The position numbers and the translations under genes were made by a program. Below are positions 1 to 10,550 of a stretch of DNA of 64,000 nucleotides, in pieces (within the stretch, counting starts at the first letter, position 1; each line of letters starts with the position of its first letter). Origin of the DNA: Charina bottae (Eukaryota > Chordata > Lepidosauria > Squamata > Charinaidae); contig JALMGJ010000006.1 of the NCBI GenBank assembly GCA_023362775.1, positions 56,379,001-56,443,000 on the forward strand, written 5' to 3'. Below the pieces are notes generated by a model, which saw nothing but the letters and a program-made list of their open reading frames with translations, did not search any database and was not told where the DNA came from.

Positions 1-2449
1 CAAGTGATTGTGAAAGCTGTAACAGTGCCTGCTTGGACATATCTGTCCCTAGTACAAGTTCTCTTTTTTCCTGAAAGACCAACAAAAAATGTGTGCATGG
101 GGATCCCGACTTGTAAACCTAGTTATAGCATATAAAGCTGAGTAAAATCTTTACTGCTTCTGTGAGACAGAATATAAGAGCTTGGTCTTCTATTCCAATT
201 TCCATCTTTTGAAGCATGAGTGGCATTTGGAAGGCTCATACATCTCCATCTGAAACTGTAGTTTATTATTATTATTATTGTAATTATTATCTTAGGATAT
301 TCAATTCTTGCTGAATGTAGAAAGAAAAGTAATAATACATCAAAATAATATAATATTGAGGTATTCATAAAAGTTACCTTTTTTAAAACCAAGCATTTTA
401 TATAACATAGGGATGTGCTCTAGAAATTTATTTTAGGGATTTAAGTCATATTTATTACATGAATTATATTTATTATATGTGTTTGTATATAAATACAAAA
501 ACACATCCTTCAAACATGAAATTTCTAATAATTGGTATGACAATAACTAGTTATTTAGATTGAATTCTTTAAGTATTGTGTATTACTGCATAGTGATAGT
601 CATTCTGCATAGTGAATAGTCATTCTGAAAGTTACAAATGATGATAGTCTAATCAAGGAAAATAAAATTTGGTTAAACAAAAATATAATATATATTTTGA
701 ATAGTTCATATTAAATCTAATTATCCAAGGAATTAGCACCTGGGATCTGGGTAACTTAAAGCTGGAAATGGGTATGTTTTGTTTAGCGCACTCATTTTCA
801 GAGCTGTTGGAGCATTTTTGCAGCAAAATTCAGACACTGAATTTTTGAAGTGCAATATAAGGACTATTTTACTGTCAGGAGCAGGACTTAAGCTAATTTG
901 TAGAGCACATTCTTTATATATAGTAGATGCTCAGTTTAATTTCTAGGTCTTAAAGGGTCTAGGAAAGATCCTCCCTGAAACTCTAGAGAATTGGAAGTAA
1001 TCATTGTACAGCATGATTATACAAATTTTTGACTTTTAGTGTCTTTCTTAATAATGCAACTTTCTCAGTTTGCAAGCCACCAACCAACTAAGCAGGTCAG
1101 ACTAGATTTAATGACTTTCGGAAGTAAAGAAGCTTAAATATATTCCACTTTAACTACTTTGCAGAAGTTGCTGTTTTGTTAGTGAAGTTCTTGCATGTGT
1201 GTTTATGCAGTTGAGAAGTGAAAGTTAATAAACTGTGTAGGGTGTTTAGGTGTCAAATTATTGCTTCATTCAATTTTACTATCCACTAAATTCCCAGGGG
1301 AAGAGTCTTCAACAATTTGCCTTCAGCAAAAACCTGCTGGGAGATTTTGGAAATGAAATTTCTGCAAGCAGCCCTGCAGCTAGTAGCTGTCACTCACAGT
1401 TTAATTCTCACAACACTAGTGCATACGGTGGTGGTGTCACAGAAGAGCATTAGGGTTGAGCCAAAGCAGTGTGCTTTGGAGCTTCATGTTGCCAAGGCCA
1501 CTTCTAATAAAATACAAATAAATTAATTATACTTGACCGGTAGAGTAGCTAAACTTGGTCAGTTGAATACAGCCTCGAATTGGTTGCTGTATTATCCATC
1601 CTTTGTCCTATTACGTATCATATATAGATCATATAGTCAAACATCTACCATATGAATATGTGAGAGCTTTATCTGGATTATGTATGTTTGAAATATCAAG
1701 CGGCTGGAATGTGTTCAGACACACATTTCAGTTCAGCCAATCTAATGGAGTGAACTTCCATTAGCAGAAAACATTTTAAAACCTTTGGAATAAAGAAATC
1801 AAGTTACAGTGAACACAGCCACTGCAATAAAAAATAAATAGTGCCTCAATGTAGCATAGTATTTATTATATTAAAGTAGTTTAATACTTTAGCATATTAG
1901 AGCTTTCAGCAAATACATATTTGACAACTTATTATTAGCAGAATTGCAATCTTTTATAGATTTCACTAGATTAATTGGCTATAAAAACACATTGATTTAT
2001 TAAAAATATGTCTCTGATGAATTCCAGTATTTGTACCAAAGATATACTGATGACTATAATTTTTAAATCAGATAGATAAAAATATAAACAGAATATATTG
2101 ACTTGGATCCTGACATCTATGAGTGTACTCTACTAACAGAATCCTCTTGCTAGAGAAAGAGGAAAAAAATTATTTATTTTTACCATTTCTCCTTTCCTTC
2201 ACACTGGTTATGCTCTTAGGCATATACTATGAAAGGTAGAAACTGTCAATGACAGTGTTTGAGTGTGCGACACAGTTACAAGAGAAAATACTTATAAATA
2301 TATAAATCAAGGTCTTGTTTCTGATCAGAAAGTGACTATGAGTTATTCGAATAAGCTAGAATCAAAAGTTTCAAATAATGATAGCACTAACTTCAGTTAA
2401 AATCACATTCAAATTTTAAGTTAAAAGTCAGTGTAAATTATGGTAAATG
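1..2449. other. Intron sequence, no recognised feature
   Basis: This AT-rich stretch lies upstream of the first visible NELL2 exon and is presumed intronic. I see only a short ATT-rich run near 265-290 and scattered short open frames without family resemblance. I looked for the preceding VWC-module exon (a paired-cysteine CC motif followed by a splice donor) and did not find it. Confidence 0.6.
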
Positions 2450-3190
2450 ATCCGGCCCCAGCCCAGCCCAGCCCTTCGGGTCTTTCAATGATGCACTCAT
2501 TTCCAGCATAATTGAGTCCATCTTGGTGCTGGTCACCCTTTTCATCTCTTTCCTTCGACCTTTCCCAGGATCATAGACTTCTCAAGAAAGCTAGGTTTTT
2601 GCATAATGTGTCCAAAATATGATAATTTCAGCCTGGTCATTTGTGCCTTGAGTGAGAACTTTGGATTCATTTGTTCAATGATCCATTTGTTTATTCTCAG
2701 GAATCTTCTCCAATACCAAAGTTCAAAAGCACTAATACTCTTTCTATCCTGCTTCTTTCAAGTCAGTTCTATAGTTCCACTGGGAAAACCATTGCCTGCA
2801 TGATCTTGATCTTTGTAGGCATGGACATGTCACAACATCTGAATGGCCTTCATTGCTACCTATCAAATGATGATCTATGATATATTTCTTGACTGCTAGT
2901 TCCTCTAGTGTTGATGGTCAGTCCTAAAAGGCAGAAGTTATGTACCACTTCAATAAATTCATCATCAATTCTAAGACTGGTTGCTACAGTATATCTGTTG
3001 TCAATGTGGTATTTTTTTATATGTTACCATTTTTCCACTCTGCTCCTGACTTTCATTACTAGAGCTTCCAGATTATTTTCAGCTATCATCATCATAGCAC
3101 AGGTATTGATATTTCTTCCTCCAATGGTATATTCAGTATATAGGCTAAATAAATAAGGGGAGAGTATACACTCTTGTTTTCTTTGCTGAC
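2450..3190 (-). mobile_element. RTE-clade LINE relic, reverse transcriptase C-terminal part
   Basis: Read on the minus strand, the stretch ending near 3190 gives QECILSPYLFSLYTEY, which matches the GCILSPYLFNLYAE segment of the intact BovB at 10744-13776. It is followed by a degraded NIN...MIAENNLEALVMKV segment that corresponds to the YADD region and the helix after it. Many stops and frameshifts separate these patches, so this is an old, inactive copy. Its divergence from the BovB copies in this window suggests an older RTE lineage. Confidence 0.6.
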
Positions 3191-3199
3191 TTGGAGTCA

Positions 3200-3273
3200 A
3201 CAGCATGGCTGGCTGGGGAATTCTGGGAGTTGAAGTCCACACATCTTAAAGTTGCCAAGGTTGAGAAACACTG
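3200..3273 (-). mobile_element. hAT-type element terminal fragment
   Basis: Read on the minus strand the fragment begins CAGTGTTTCTCAACCTTGG at 3273, the classic terminal inverted repeat of Charlie-like hAT elements. It continues with a block reading AACTCCCAGAATTCCCCAG that I associate with hAT-derived repeats of reptiles. The other terminus is not seen, so this is an end fragment abutting the RTE relic. Confidence 0.55.
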
Positions 3274-3802
3274 TATTAGAATATTAATTATATTACTTGC
3301 TAGGTGTGATGGGTGGAATAAACACTGTCCACTCCTTCAGCCATACGTCTCTGTTGCTTATTACATCATATACTTATCATATATAAAACTTTTTATTATT
3401 TCAAAAGTGTCTTGCAAACTTTAAAATAAAATGAAGTACATATTACCTGTGTTTCCATTGAAACACCAGCTATAATGTGCTTACAGATTCAGGATCAACG
3501 GGTTTTTGCTTACAAGTTCAAGGATGTATTTACTGCTTTCCTTTCTCTACGCTTTGCTTTGCTTTGCTTGACAAAAGAGGAAAACAGAATGACCACAGAT
3601 CAAGAGTGAACCTGAGTAATCCAGTTTCCCCACATACAATACACCGAATTCTAGCTGCTAAATAACAGTTGCTATGTTTCTAAGTGATATTTAAATGATG
3701 TCTAATATGTAGAATTTTCTGTTAAGTGGTGTAATCATGTCTTGGAGCATCATATATAAAAAATCTAAGTACCAAAGTATTGTTCTGTTTTTAACTTTAT
3801 AG
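3274..3802. other. Intron sequence before the VWC exon
   Basis: No gene or mobile element is recognised. A short pentanucleotide GCTTT repeat lies near 3550-3572. The last bases (TTTTTAACTTTATAG) form the polypyrimidine tract and AG acceptor of the next exon. Confidence 0.6.
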
Positions 3803-3894
3803 CAATATGTGTGTTTGAAGGCAAAACCTACTTTGAAGGGGAAAGACAATCTGTATACTTAGACTCAAAGGACTGTATTCTGTTTGAATGCAAG
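3803..3894 (+). CDS. NELL2: NELL2 internal exon: VWC module segment
   Basis: A 92-nt exon lies between an AG acceptor (3801-3802) and a GTAAGA donor (3895). After two bases completing a split codon it reads ICVFEGKTYFEGERQSVY then LDSKDCILFECK. This is the start of a von Willebrand factor type C module, and the KTYFEGER segment is characteristic of NELL2. Three cysteines are present, as expected for this half of the module. It ends in phase 0 and joins the exon at 8451. The frame stays open past the donor to 4182, so intron retention would add about 95 codons before a stop. NELL2 is a secreted protein, so the product acts outside the cell. Confidence 0.88.
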
Positions 3895-4579
3895 GTAAGA
3901 TTATTTTTAGTTTATCTTTCCCCTGTAATTTGTTCCAATATTGTAAATAACTTTAAAAGCTATTATAATAGTGACATGATGGCTTTTCAAGTTGATGTAT
4001 GTTTTTTCATATCGCATTTATGTGTAAGAACTTTTTTTTTTAACTGCATGTTTACTCATAATAAAGCTGTGATATCCAGGGAGGAGTCTAAAATTTTACA
4101 GCACCTGGTGTCCTACTTTCTTCACTTGGAGAAATGTATTTGGGTATCCTATACTTATGGGATATTTGAAGATTATTTCTAAAACAATTTTGAGGGTTGT
4201 TAAATATGCCATGCCATGCCATTTCCCCACTAATTACTGCTTTTAAACACTTTATAATTTCATCACATGTTCTATGTAACATGTTGCTACTACAATTTTG
4301 CAGTGTGGCTCCATTTAATATTGTTTTTCAGTTGAGAAATTTGATCTTTAGTGTGCTTCTATAGCTATGTTGTTTTTGCTAGCCTGAATTTAACATATTT
4401 TTTCTTTTTTAGAAGAAACGGACAGATGTCTGCTTTATTAATTATCACATGAGCATTTTTCACAAGACAACACATGTTCATTCAATCATTTCTCCACTTC
4501 AATTTGTATTTCTTTTTAAATCTGCATGCAGTTTTCTGGCATTTGTTTATGCATGACCATTAGAACATATTTTAGGATA

Positions 4580-4617
<38 letters not shown>

Positions 4618-5409
4618 CCATTTTTCTGTTTGTATATTAAAGCACTTAATTTAATATATATGGCATTGATACATATTTAATGAGAATAAACTTAACTAAC
4701 CATAAGCCCCATTAATTCTGGTGGATGTCCTGCACTAAGTAGGGCTGGATCCAGTCTATGGTTTTCTTTCCTAATAGTTTTAGATCTGTTTTAAAAGATG
4801 TTTTGAATTTAATATGAAGAAAATATTTGCTGCATTAATGAGTTACTGAGTTTACTCTTAAAGGTTAATGAGATCTGTGTTATCTCTATAGCAACTTCCT
4901 TTATACCAATGAAAGACAATGTTCTGGGAACATTTAAAGAAAAATATGGTGCAGCAATTTGGCCTGGAAATGCAGCTACACTTACTATTTTGATGAAAAG
5001 TTTTGATCCATTGTTGCTGTGTGGAAGAACTGCTATAGATTTTCCTAGAGAGTCCAATATGACACACACACCCCATTTCTCTACTGTAATGACTATCAGT
5101 TATGTAACATACAATGCACTGTCCAAACCATTTTTATGGCAGCGTCTCTCAATATACCATTTTTTTCTAATCCTCTTGACTTTTTTTGTTAGTTGTAGTT
5201 TTTCTGCAGTGCTGTATTCTATCTGATACAATCAAATACAATTATATCATAACTCTTACCATTGAAAGTTTTTTTTTCAGAGCTTTAGATCTGGGTTCAT
5301 AATTTGTCCACTCCTGAATTGGTAGGTCTGGATTGCTGCCATTTTCTCTCTTTTATCAAGCCACAATTTTCAGTGCTGCAGAGTTGTGGATATCTTTATA
5401 ACTGTTTTA
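3895..5409. other. Intron with a (CT)n tract
   Basis: AT-rich intron. The only clear structure is a CT dinucleotide run at about 4582-4613 leading into a T-run. Open frames here of up to about 105 codons show no recognisable motif and overlap on both strands. Confidence 0.6.
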
Positions 5410-5490
5410 TATTTACTTAGTTGATGATGCTGATGATGCTATCCGTTCAATTGTGTCCGATTCTTGGCTATTCTATGGACCAGTTCCATA
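5410..5490 (-). repeat. Possible RTE/SINE 3' tail fragment
   Basis: On the minus strand this reads CTATGGAACTGGTCCATAG followed by an AATCGGACACAATTGAACGG block. That resembles the GAGTCGGACACGACTGAACG signature shared by RTE/BovB 3' ends and the SINEs that borrow them. It is short and diverged, so the call is tentative. Confidence 0.35.
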
Positions 5491-5494
5491 GTTA

Positions 5495-6335
5495 GTTTAG
5501 TTGGTTAAAGAAAAAGAAAAATCCGAAAGAACTAAGTTTATACATGAGGAATATAGTTACTAGAGATTCTAACTCAACATATAATTCACAGTATTATCTT
5601 AATGTATTGTTTATTATCTATAATTTCTCTTTCTCACTTCTTTTTAACGATTTCAGTTATGTTAACCAAGTACCTTTAAAGTTTAATAGAGACATATTTT
5701 AATTAGGAAATGGATATGAAATGTTTTATAGTATTATAAGCTTTTAATGATGCACTAGAATATATTAGTTATATGATATTTTAGATTTGTTGGCTATCTG
5801 CCTGCATTTTACTGTTTATATTTAGTTTTATAAAACAAATAATAATAAAAATAATAATAGAGATTCATTAAAAATCCTTATACAATAAAATATAATATTT
5901 TATAAAATAATTATATAAATATTATATAAAATAATACAAATTCAAACCTAGTGTTTCTAATGGTAATTGCAATAGAATAAATTTTAGCTACTTTTTGGAG
6001 AGATCAGTGGACTGATCCTCTAATAAAAATTTACTACCTATTTTTCACACTGATCTAAACACTCAATAAAGAGTAGTTATTCACTCAGAGCAGCAGCTAT
6101 TAAAGGGACTCTGCAACAATACATTGGCAAAAGTTTCAGTAGCTTCATTCAGGCATGGACATAAACATTCCAAGTGTGGGCACTACTACATTGTTTCTCT
6201 GGCATCCTATTGGACCTTTAATAGGACCTTCTGTTCTTTTTTAAAGGATACTGTACATACCACATTCCATAGAGACGCCATTGTTCTTCTATAGGCCTAG
6301 TATTAACACATTCTTTATCAAACCAGAATGAGGAA
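5495..6335. other. AT-rich intron, nothing recognised
   Basis: Low-complexity AATAAT and TATAAAAT tracts occur around 5835-5940. No coding or mobile-element signature was found. Confidence 0.55.
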
Positions 6336-6339
6336 GGTT

Positions 6340-6539
6340 TAGGAAAGCCAGCTGGGTGACCTTGGGCCAGTCACTCTCTCTCAGCCCAACTCACCTCACA
6401 GGGTTGTTGTTGTGGGGAAAATAGGAGAAGGAGGAAGGAGTATTTGGTATGTTCCCCGCCTTGAGTTATTTATAAAAGTAATAAAGGCGGGATAGAAAAT
6501 AAATAAATAAATAGATAGATAGATAGATAGATAGATAGA
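6340..6539 (+). mobile_element. tRNA-derived SINE (5'-truncated) with AATA/GATA tail
   Basis: The body GCTGGGTGACCTTGGGCCAG is followed by the CACCTCACAGGGTTGTTGTT block and the GAGTTATTTATAAAAGTAAT tail. The same body and tail recur at 48500-48715, at 39060-39215 (minus strand) and, as tail only, at 26690. The tRNA-like head with its A and B boxes, seen in the 37090 copy, is missing here. The tail runs into AATA and then a GATA microsatellite (about 6502-6539), which probably grew from the SINE tail. Confidence 0.7.
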
Positions 6540-6691
6540 GTTCTGAACAGATAAGGTATTAGACCTTAACAAGTCCTGTGTGATATTCATCATTTGCTAG
6601 TATAAGTTAAGTTTACATGGGCCCTTTTCATGCCAGATAAAGCTTGTTTGAGTTCAGATACTTTTGAGATATTGAGAAACTAGAATGAAGG

Positions 6692-7392
6692 AAGTGTATG
6701 TTTGTTGTGGGTCTTCCGGGCTATGTGGCCGTGTTCTGGAAGTTGTGGTTCCTAACATTTCGCCAGCATCTGTGGCCAGCATCTTCAGAGGGCAGGAGCA
6801 CAGACAGAAGCGTTCTTTCTGTGCTCAGGTAGAATGGCAATGTTTGGCAATGTTTGCAAAAAAACGGGACACAAAATCCTATTTGAAAACACAGAAATAC
6901 TGGACAACACCAAAAGCCACTACACCAGATTATACAGAGAAGCCATTGAAATTCACAAACACCAGCACAGTTAGAATAAAAAAGAAGAAAGTCTAAAAAT
7001 TAGCAAAACCTGGCTACCAGTCCTGAAAAACACAGCCTGCAAAAGGTCAATGAACTCAGCTCAACTACCAGGACATGGGAATACTTCTAACAATGAACAT
7101 GCTAATCACACTCAGCAGCCACTCGTTAACATTTCAACACAACAAAAAACCCACCTAATCTCCTATAACTTAGCTCTATAAATAGAAAACAAACATTGCC
7201 AAACATTGCCATTCTACCTGAGCACAGAAAGAACGCTTCTGTCTGTGCTCCTGCCCTCTGAAGATGCTGGCCACAGATGCTGGCGAAACGTTAGGAACCA
7301 CAACTTCCAGAACACGGCCACACAGCCCGGAAGACCCACAACAACCATCGAACTCCGGCCGTGAAAGCTTTCGACAATACAAGTGTATGTTT
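6692..7392 (+). mobile_element. Penelope-like element fragment with inverted terminal repeats and 12-bp target duplication
   Basis: A perfect 12-bp direct repeat AAGTGTATGTTT (6692-6703 and 7381-7392) flanks a 677-bp insertion. Two 152-bp arms, 6704-6855 and 7191-7342, are near-perfect reverse complements. Between them the + strand encodes the end of a Penelope-type GIY-YIG endonuclease: HKILFENTEILDNTKSHYTR, LYREAIEIHKH, an in-frame TAG, then a patch ending SKTWLPVL. The right arm is followed by a short tail CGTGAAAGCTTTCGACAATA. A partial coding end with one repeat inverted at the 5' side matches the known arrangement of truncated Penelope insertions. It is non-coding now. Each arm carries a CTGAAGA...GAAAC core resembling a hammerhead ribozyme. 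Confidence 0.82.
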
Positions 7393-7439
7393 ATTGGACA
7401 ATTCAATGAGAGGATGCCTAAACTGAATGGTCTCTAATA

Positions 7440-7945
7440 TACTCTGAGTAGTTAACCTTGACACTGAGTTAATAAAAGCAAACTAGTACTAAGTGGTAAA
7501 TGAATGCTGTCATGCTGAGGGGATGAAGTAGGAGATATAATTAATGGGCTTGTGTCCATGTTGCAGTAGAAGGTAAGATCTACCTCTGGATTGCCAGGCA
7601 CCGAGCCATTTAAGATCTGTAGATCATTTTTAATAACCAATTATACCAACCTCCACCTCCCATTGTTGACGCCTTTATTCTGGGAACAGCAAGATGTGGA
7701 GCAAGCTGTCAAGGCTTAAAACATAAAAAGTTAAAATGTGGAAAAAATGGCTTATCATCAGAATCCATCCTTGTATTAAAATCATCAGCTAGAATCAACT
7801 CAGAGTTTGGGTATAGAGACAATGATTCCTTTAAATATACCTCAGACAGCTTTCAGTTGTCTTTATTATGTGACAGAAGTTTAGAGGGAGGGAAATAAAC
7901 ATTTGCTAATAAATAGCTAGGGTTCCCAGTTTTCAGTTCAGTGGA
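7440..7945 (-). mobile_element. LINE endonuclease-domain relic
   Basis: Minus-strand patches read VYFPPSKLLSHN, then LYPNSELILADDFNTRMDSD, then LQILNGSVPGNPEVDLTFY. This order matches an apurinic-type endonuclease of a non-LTR retrotransposon, in which the second patch is normally a GDFNAR-type motif. Stops and frameshifts interrupt it. I do not assign the clade; the same family may supply the relic at 9400-14200. Confidence 0.55.
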
Positions 7946-8450
7946 GATGCCTTGGGCATCCTAATTAGAATTCGGTCCTACAGAGATGCACAGGTACGTA
8001 TGATTTTCTGAATTTAAAAAAGGGAACCTGAAATGACCAGGGAACTCCCATTTCTCTTTCAGTTGCAGTGCTATGCATGTGACTTATATGCTTAAGAGAA
8101 GCAGACATACTAAAACACACATTACCCTTCAGAATTTTCTACTTATGTCAAAATCACAAAAATGTTAGGGATGACATTTGAACATATTACCAACAGTGGA
8201 ATGAAATAGATGACATCAGGCTAGCAAATCCATGTGAAACAATAATAAATAAATAAATAAATAAATAACACAATAAGGGCTTATAAACAAAAGAGATTTC
8301 AGGTAGCTTCTATCTAGAAGACTTACAGTATAATCATTTATATGTAAATATTACTGGTGGTTAACTATGCGCTTATATTTTTTTTGAATGATATAATTAT
8401 GCCAAAAGTGTTGTTCATAGCCAACACAAATAATGATCTTGATTCAATAG
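7946..8450. other. Intron sequence, nothing recognised
   Basis: Contains an AATA tetranucleotide run near 8247-8269. The last bases form the acceptor of the next exon (TTGATTCAATAG). Confidence 0.55.
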
Positions 8451-8553
8451 AATTACAAAATGCAACGTACAGTGGAGTCGAATTGTCCTGCTTTGAACTG
8501 TCCTGAATCTCAACAAATATCCTTATCTAAAAGTTGTTGCAAAGTTTGTAAAG
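8451..8553 (+). CDS. NELL2: NELL2 internal exon: end of VWC module
   Basis: A 103-nt exon follows an AG (8449-8450) and ends at a GTAAGA donor (8554). It is read in phase 0 and leaves phase 1. It encodes NYKMQRTVESNCPALNCPES followed by QQISLSKSCCKVCK plus the first base of a glycine codon. The CPALxCPES and SCCKVCKG signatures close the VWC module in NELL2, with the paired cysteines and C-x-x-C ending expected of the fold. The N-terminal third is the least conserved part against the human protein as I remember it, but the length agrees. It splices to the first EGF-like exon at 15493. Confidence 0.88.
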
Positions 8554-9399
8554 GTAAGATAAAAGAAAACATAAAAACTTTTGATGCCTGCCATATTCAT
8601 AATTGTATGTTACAGTAGTTTTATAGCACCCTGATATCCATTGTTTTTATTGTATAAATAAAACCTTTTTGAAAAACTTGCCAGTATGTATATATGACAC
8701 ACATACACACAAACTGACGTGGAAAATTTCTTGAAAGTGGATGTTGTTCAGCATATAATTTACTACTGAACAATTATTGTATGGTGGGCATAGGTGTCAA
8801 TTCCAGGTGTCAATTCTAGTTCCTTAGTTATTGGGTTGAAATATGTGGGGTTTGCTGAAGAGGTAGAAGTCTGACAGGAATAATCTTGATGTACCCCTAA
8901 TATGATAAAGTGCATTTTCATAGTTACATTCTCCAGACATTTGCATAATCATTCCATTTTTAAAAATACAGTTATGATTATGTGAGTAGTAGGGACCATG
9001 TAATTCATGCTCATGACTGAGCAACCTTTTTTGAGTTTTCTGAGGATTTATCAGCTTTTTTTTTTTAAGTATTCTGTTCCATGGTATAGTTGGAGTGATT
9101 TACAAGAAGCAATATTAATTCTGAGTGGCATTATAGTACAATGAACAGCTGAGATATTGATAATACTATTCTTCACATGAGGATAGATCCAGTCCTGGCA
9201 GGAAAGTTTGCTATATCTCCCTTCTAGAATCTTGATGGTCATGCATTAACTCTGGCTATAGTAAAGGCCCTTCTATGAGGGACAAAGAGAAAATGTATAA
9301 ATACTTATGGTTAGATAAAGGCCTGTTTCAAAAGTCATTGTTATAATGGCAAGCAATTCTGCTCCTCTCCTTCTATAGGTCTAGATCTAGGATACATTG
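8554..9399. other. Intron sequence, nothing recognised
   Basis: AT-rich intron with short open frames on both strands and no motif I can attribute. A T-run lies at 9056-9066. Confidence 0.5.
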
Positions 9400-9929
9400 T
9401 TTGATCTCTTGTAAGGCCCTTTCAGAGTCTAGTGTTATCAATGATTGGGCTAAGAATCTGTAGTAAGCAAGGTCTGAGGTTATGCTTTTTTATTTTCCAT
9501 GAGGAGTCAAACTTGTCAATAAGAATTACCTGGAATAGAGGTCTCTTCGCCCAAATAAGTTTTGCCCAGTATTTCAATTGTCAAATCCTCACTGGAGCCT
9601 CAACTGTTACCAATTTGAAGGTTCTTTTCCACTCAGATGGTGATCATTATCCCATTATTGCAAGATTAGCCTCTGATTCTGTGAGAAATTGACAGGAGAA
9701 TAAGGATAATATAACTACAACAGCAGTTTCCCAATAACATGGTCAAATAAGCCCAATAAGTTTACTTCTTTTTTTGTAGTTTACTATTGGCTTCCCAACT
9801 GAAACAATCTTTATGTAATCCAGAGTCTTTAGTCTAAGTATGAATTTCTAACTATCTATTATCACTTGATTACTTCCATTCCAGGTTCTTTAAAAATTAA
9901 GTCTAACTAGTTAAAGAATTACCTTAACA
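9400..9929 (+). mobile_element. Old LINE relic, endonuclease C-terminal part
   Basis: The + strand at 9580-9690 reads TGASTVTNLKVLFHSDGDHY followed by PIIARLA. The DHYP segment resembles the SDHYP motif that ends LINE endonuclease domains. The relic appears to continue as linker at 10198-10550 and as reverse transcriptase at 13798-14160, interrupted by a hAT element and a BovB. It is heavily decayed. Confidence 0.45.
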
Positions 9930-10189
9930 CAGAGCTTTCCAAACTTTTCATGTTGGTGACACACTCTTACAGCAGGGCATCAGTTCGCAACACACTCTTA
10001 CAGCAGGGCAGAAGGCAGGCACTAGGACCTGCGCGGAATCACAGCAGGTTTGGAAGCAGCAAGGCACAAGGCAGGCACTAGGACCTGCGTGGAATCCTGG
10101 CAGGCCTCGGAGGCAGCAGCAGCCGCGACACACCCAGACACTGCAGCCGACACACTAACGTGTCCCGACACACAGTTTGGAAAGCTCTG
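9930..10189. mobile_element. hAT miniature element, subfamily 1
   Basis: The 260-bp element begins CAGAGCTTTCCAAAC and ends GTTTGGAAAGCTCTG, a 15-bp terminal inverted repeat of the hAT type. The 8-bp flanks CCTTAACA and CCTTAAGG agree at 6 of 8 positions, as expected for an ageing hAT target duplication. The GC-rich interior carries internal repeats (GGCAGGCACTAGGACCTGCG occurs twice) and no transposase, so it is non-autonomous. It is the reverse-complement relative of the element at 40136-40455. Confidence 0.8.
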
Positions 10190-10197
10190 CCTTAAGG

Positions 10198-10550
10198 CCA
10201 CAAACCTTGGTTTCACAAAGAATGTATAAAACCCTAGGCTCAATTAGTCACATCCTACTGGATTTAGAGGAAAGGTGGTCACTAGCTTCAAGATGAACTT
10301 TACAACTTAAAAAAAGATATAAAGCCTTAATGAAATCCCAAAAACAAGAAATGGAAATGGAAATTCCTCCTGCTAGATTGGTGCTGGTTTAAATGAGCTT
10401 TGTCCTCCAAATTAACTATAAATTCTCTTCTTCTTCTCTTCATGGGCCTCCAGTTTCAACTTCAGAAATTTCTAATTCCCAAACTTAAACCCAACTAAAA
10501 ATGGGAAGGTAGCTATTGGAGATATGATCCCTCCACAATTAATAAAAGCT
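10198..10550 (+). mobile_element. Old LINE relic, linker before reverse transcriptase
   Basis: The end of this stretch reads IGDMIPPQLIKANIE on the + strand, which resembles the segment before the reverse-transcriptase fingers in LINEs. The frame continues across the BovB insertion into 13798. The upstream part is too decayed to align by eye. Confidence 0.45.

Noticed and set aside
6685..6996. A 103-codon frame across the Penelope-like left arm as a gene
   Set aside because: It spans an inverted terminal repeat and part of the endonuclease region in the wrong frame; an equivalent frame appears in the opposite arm at 7176-7406.
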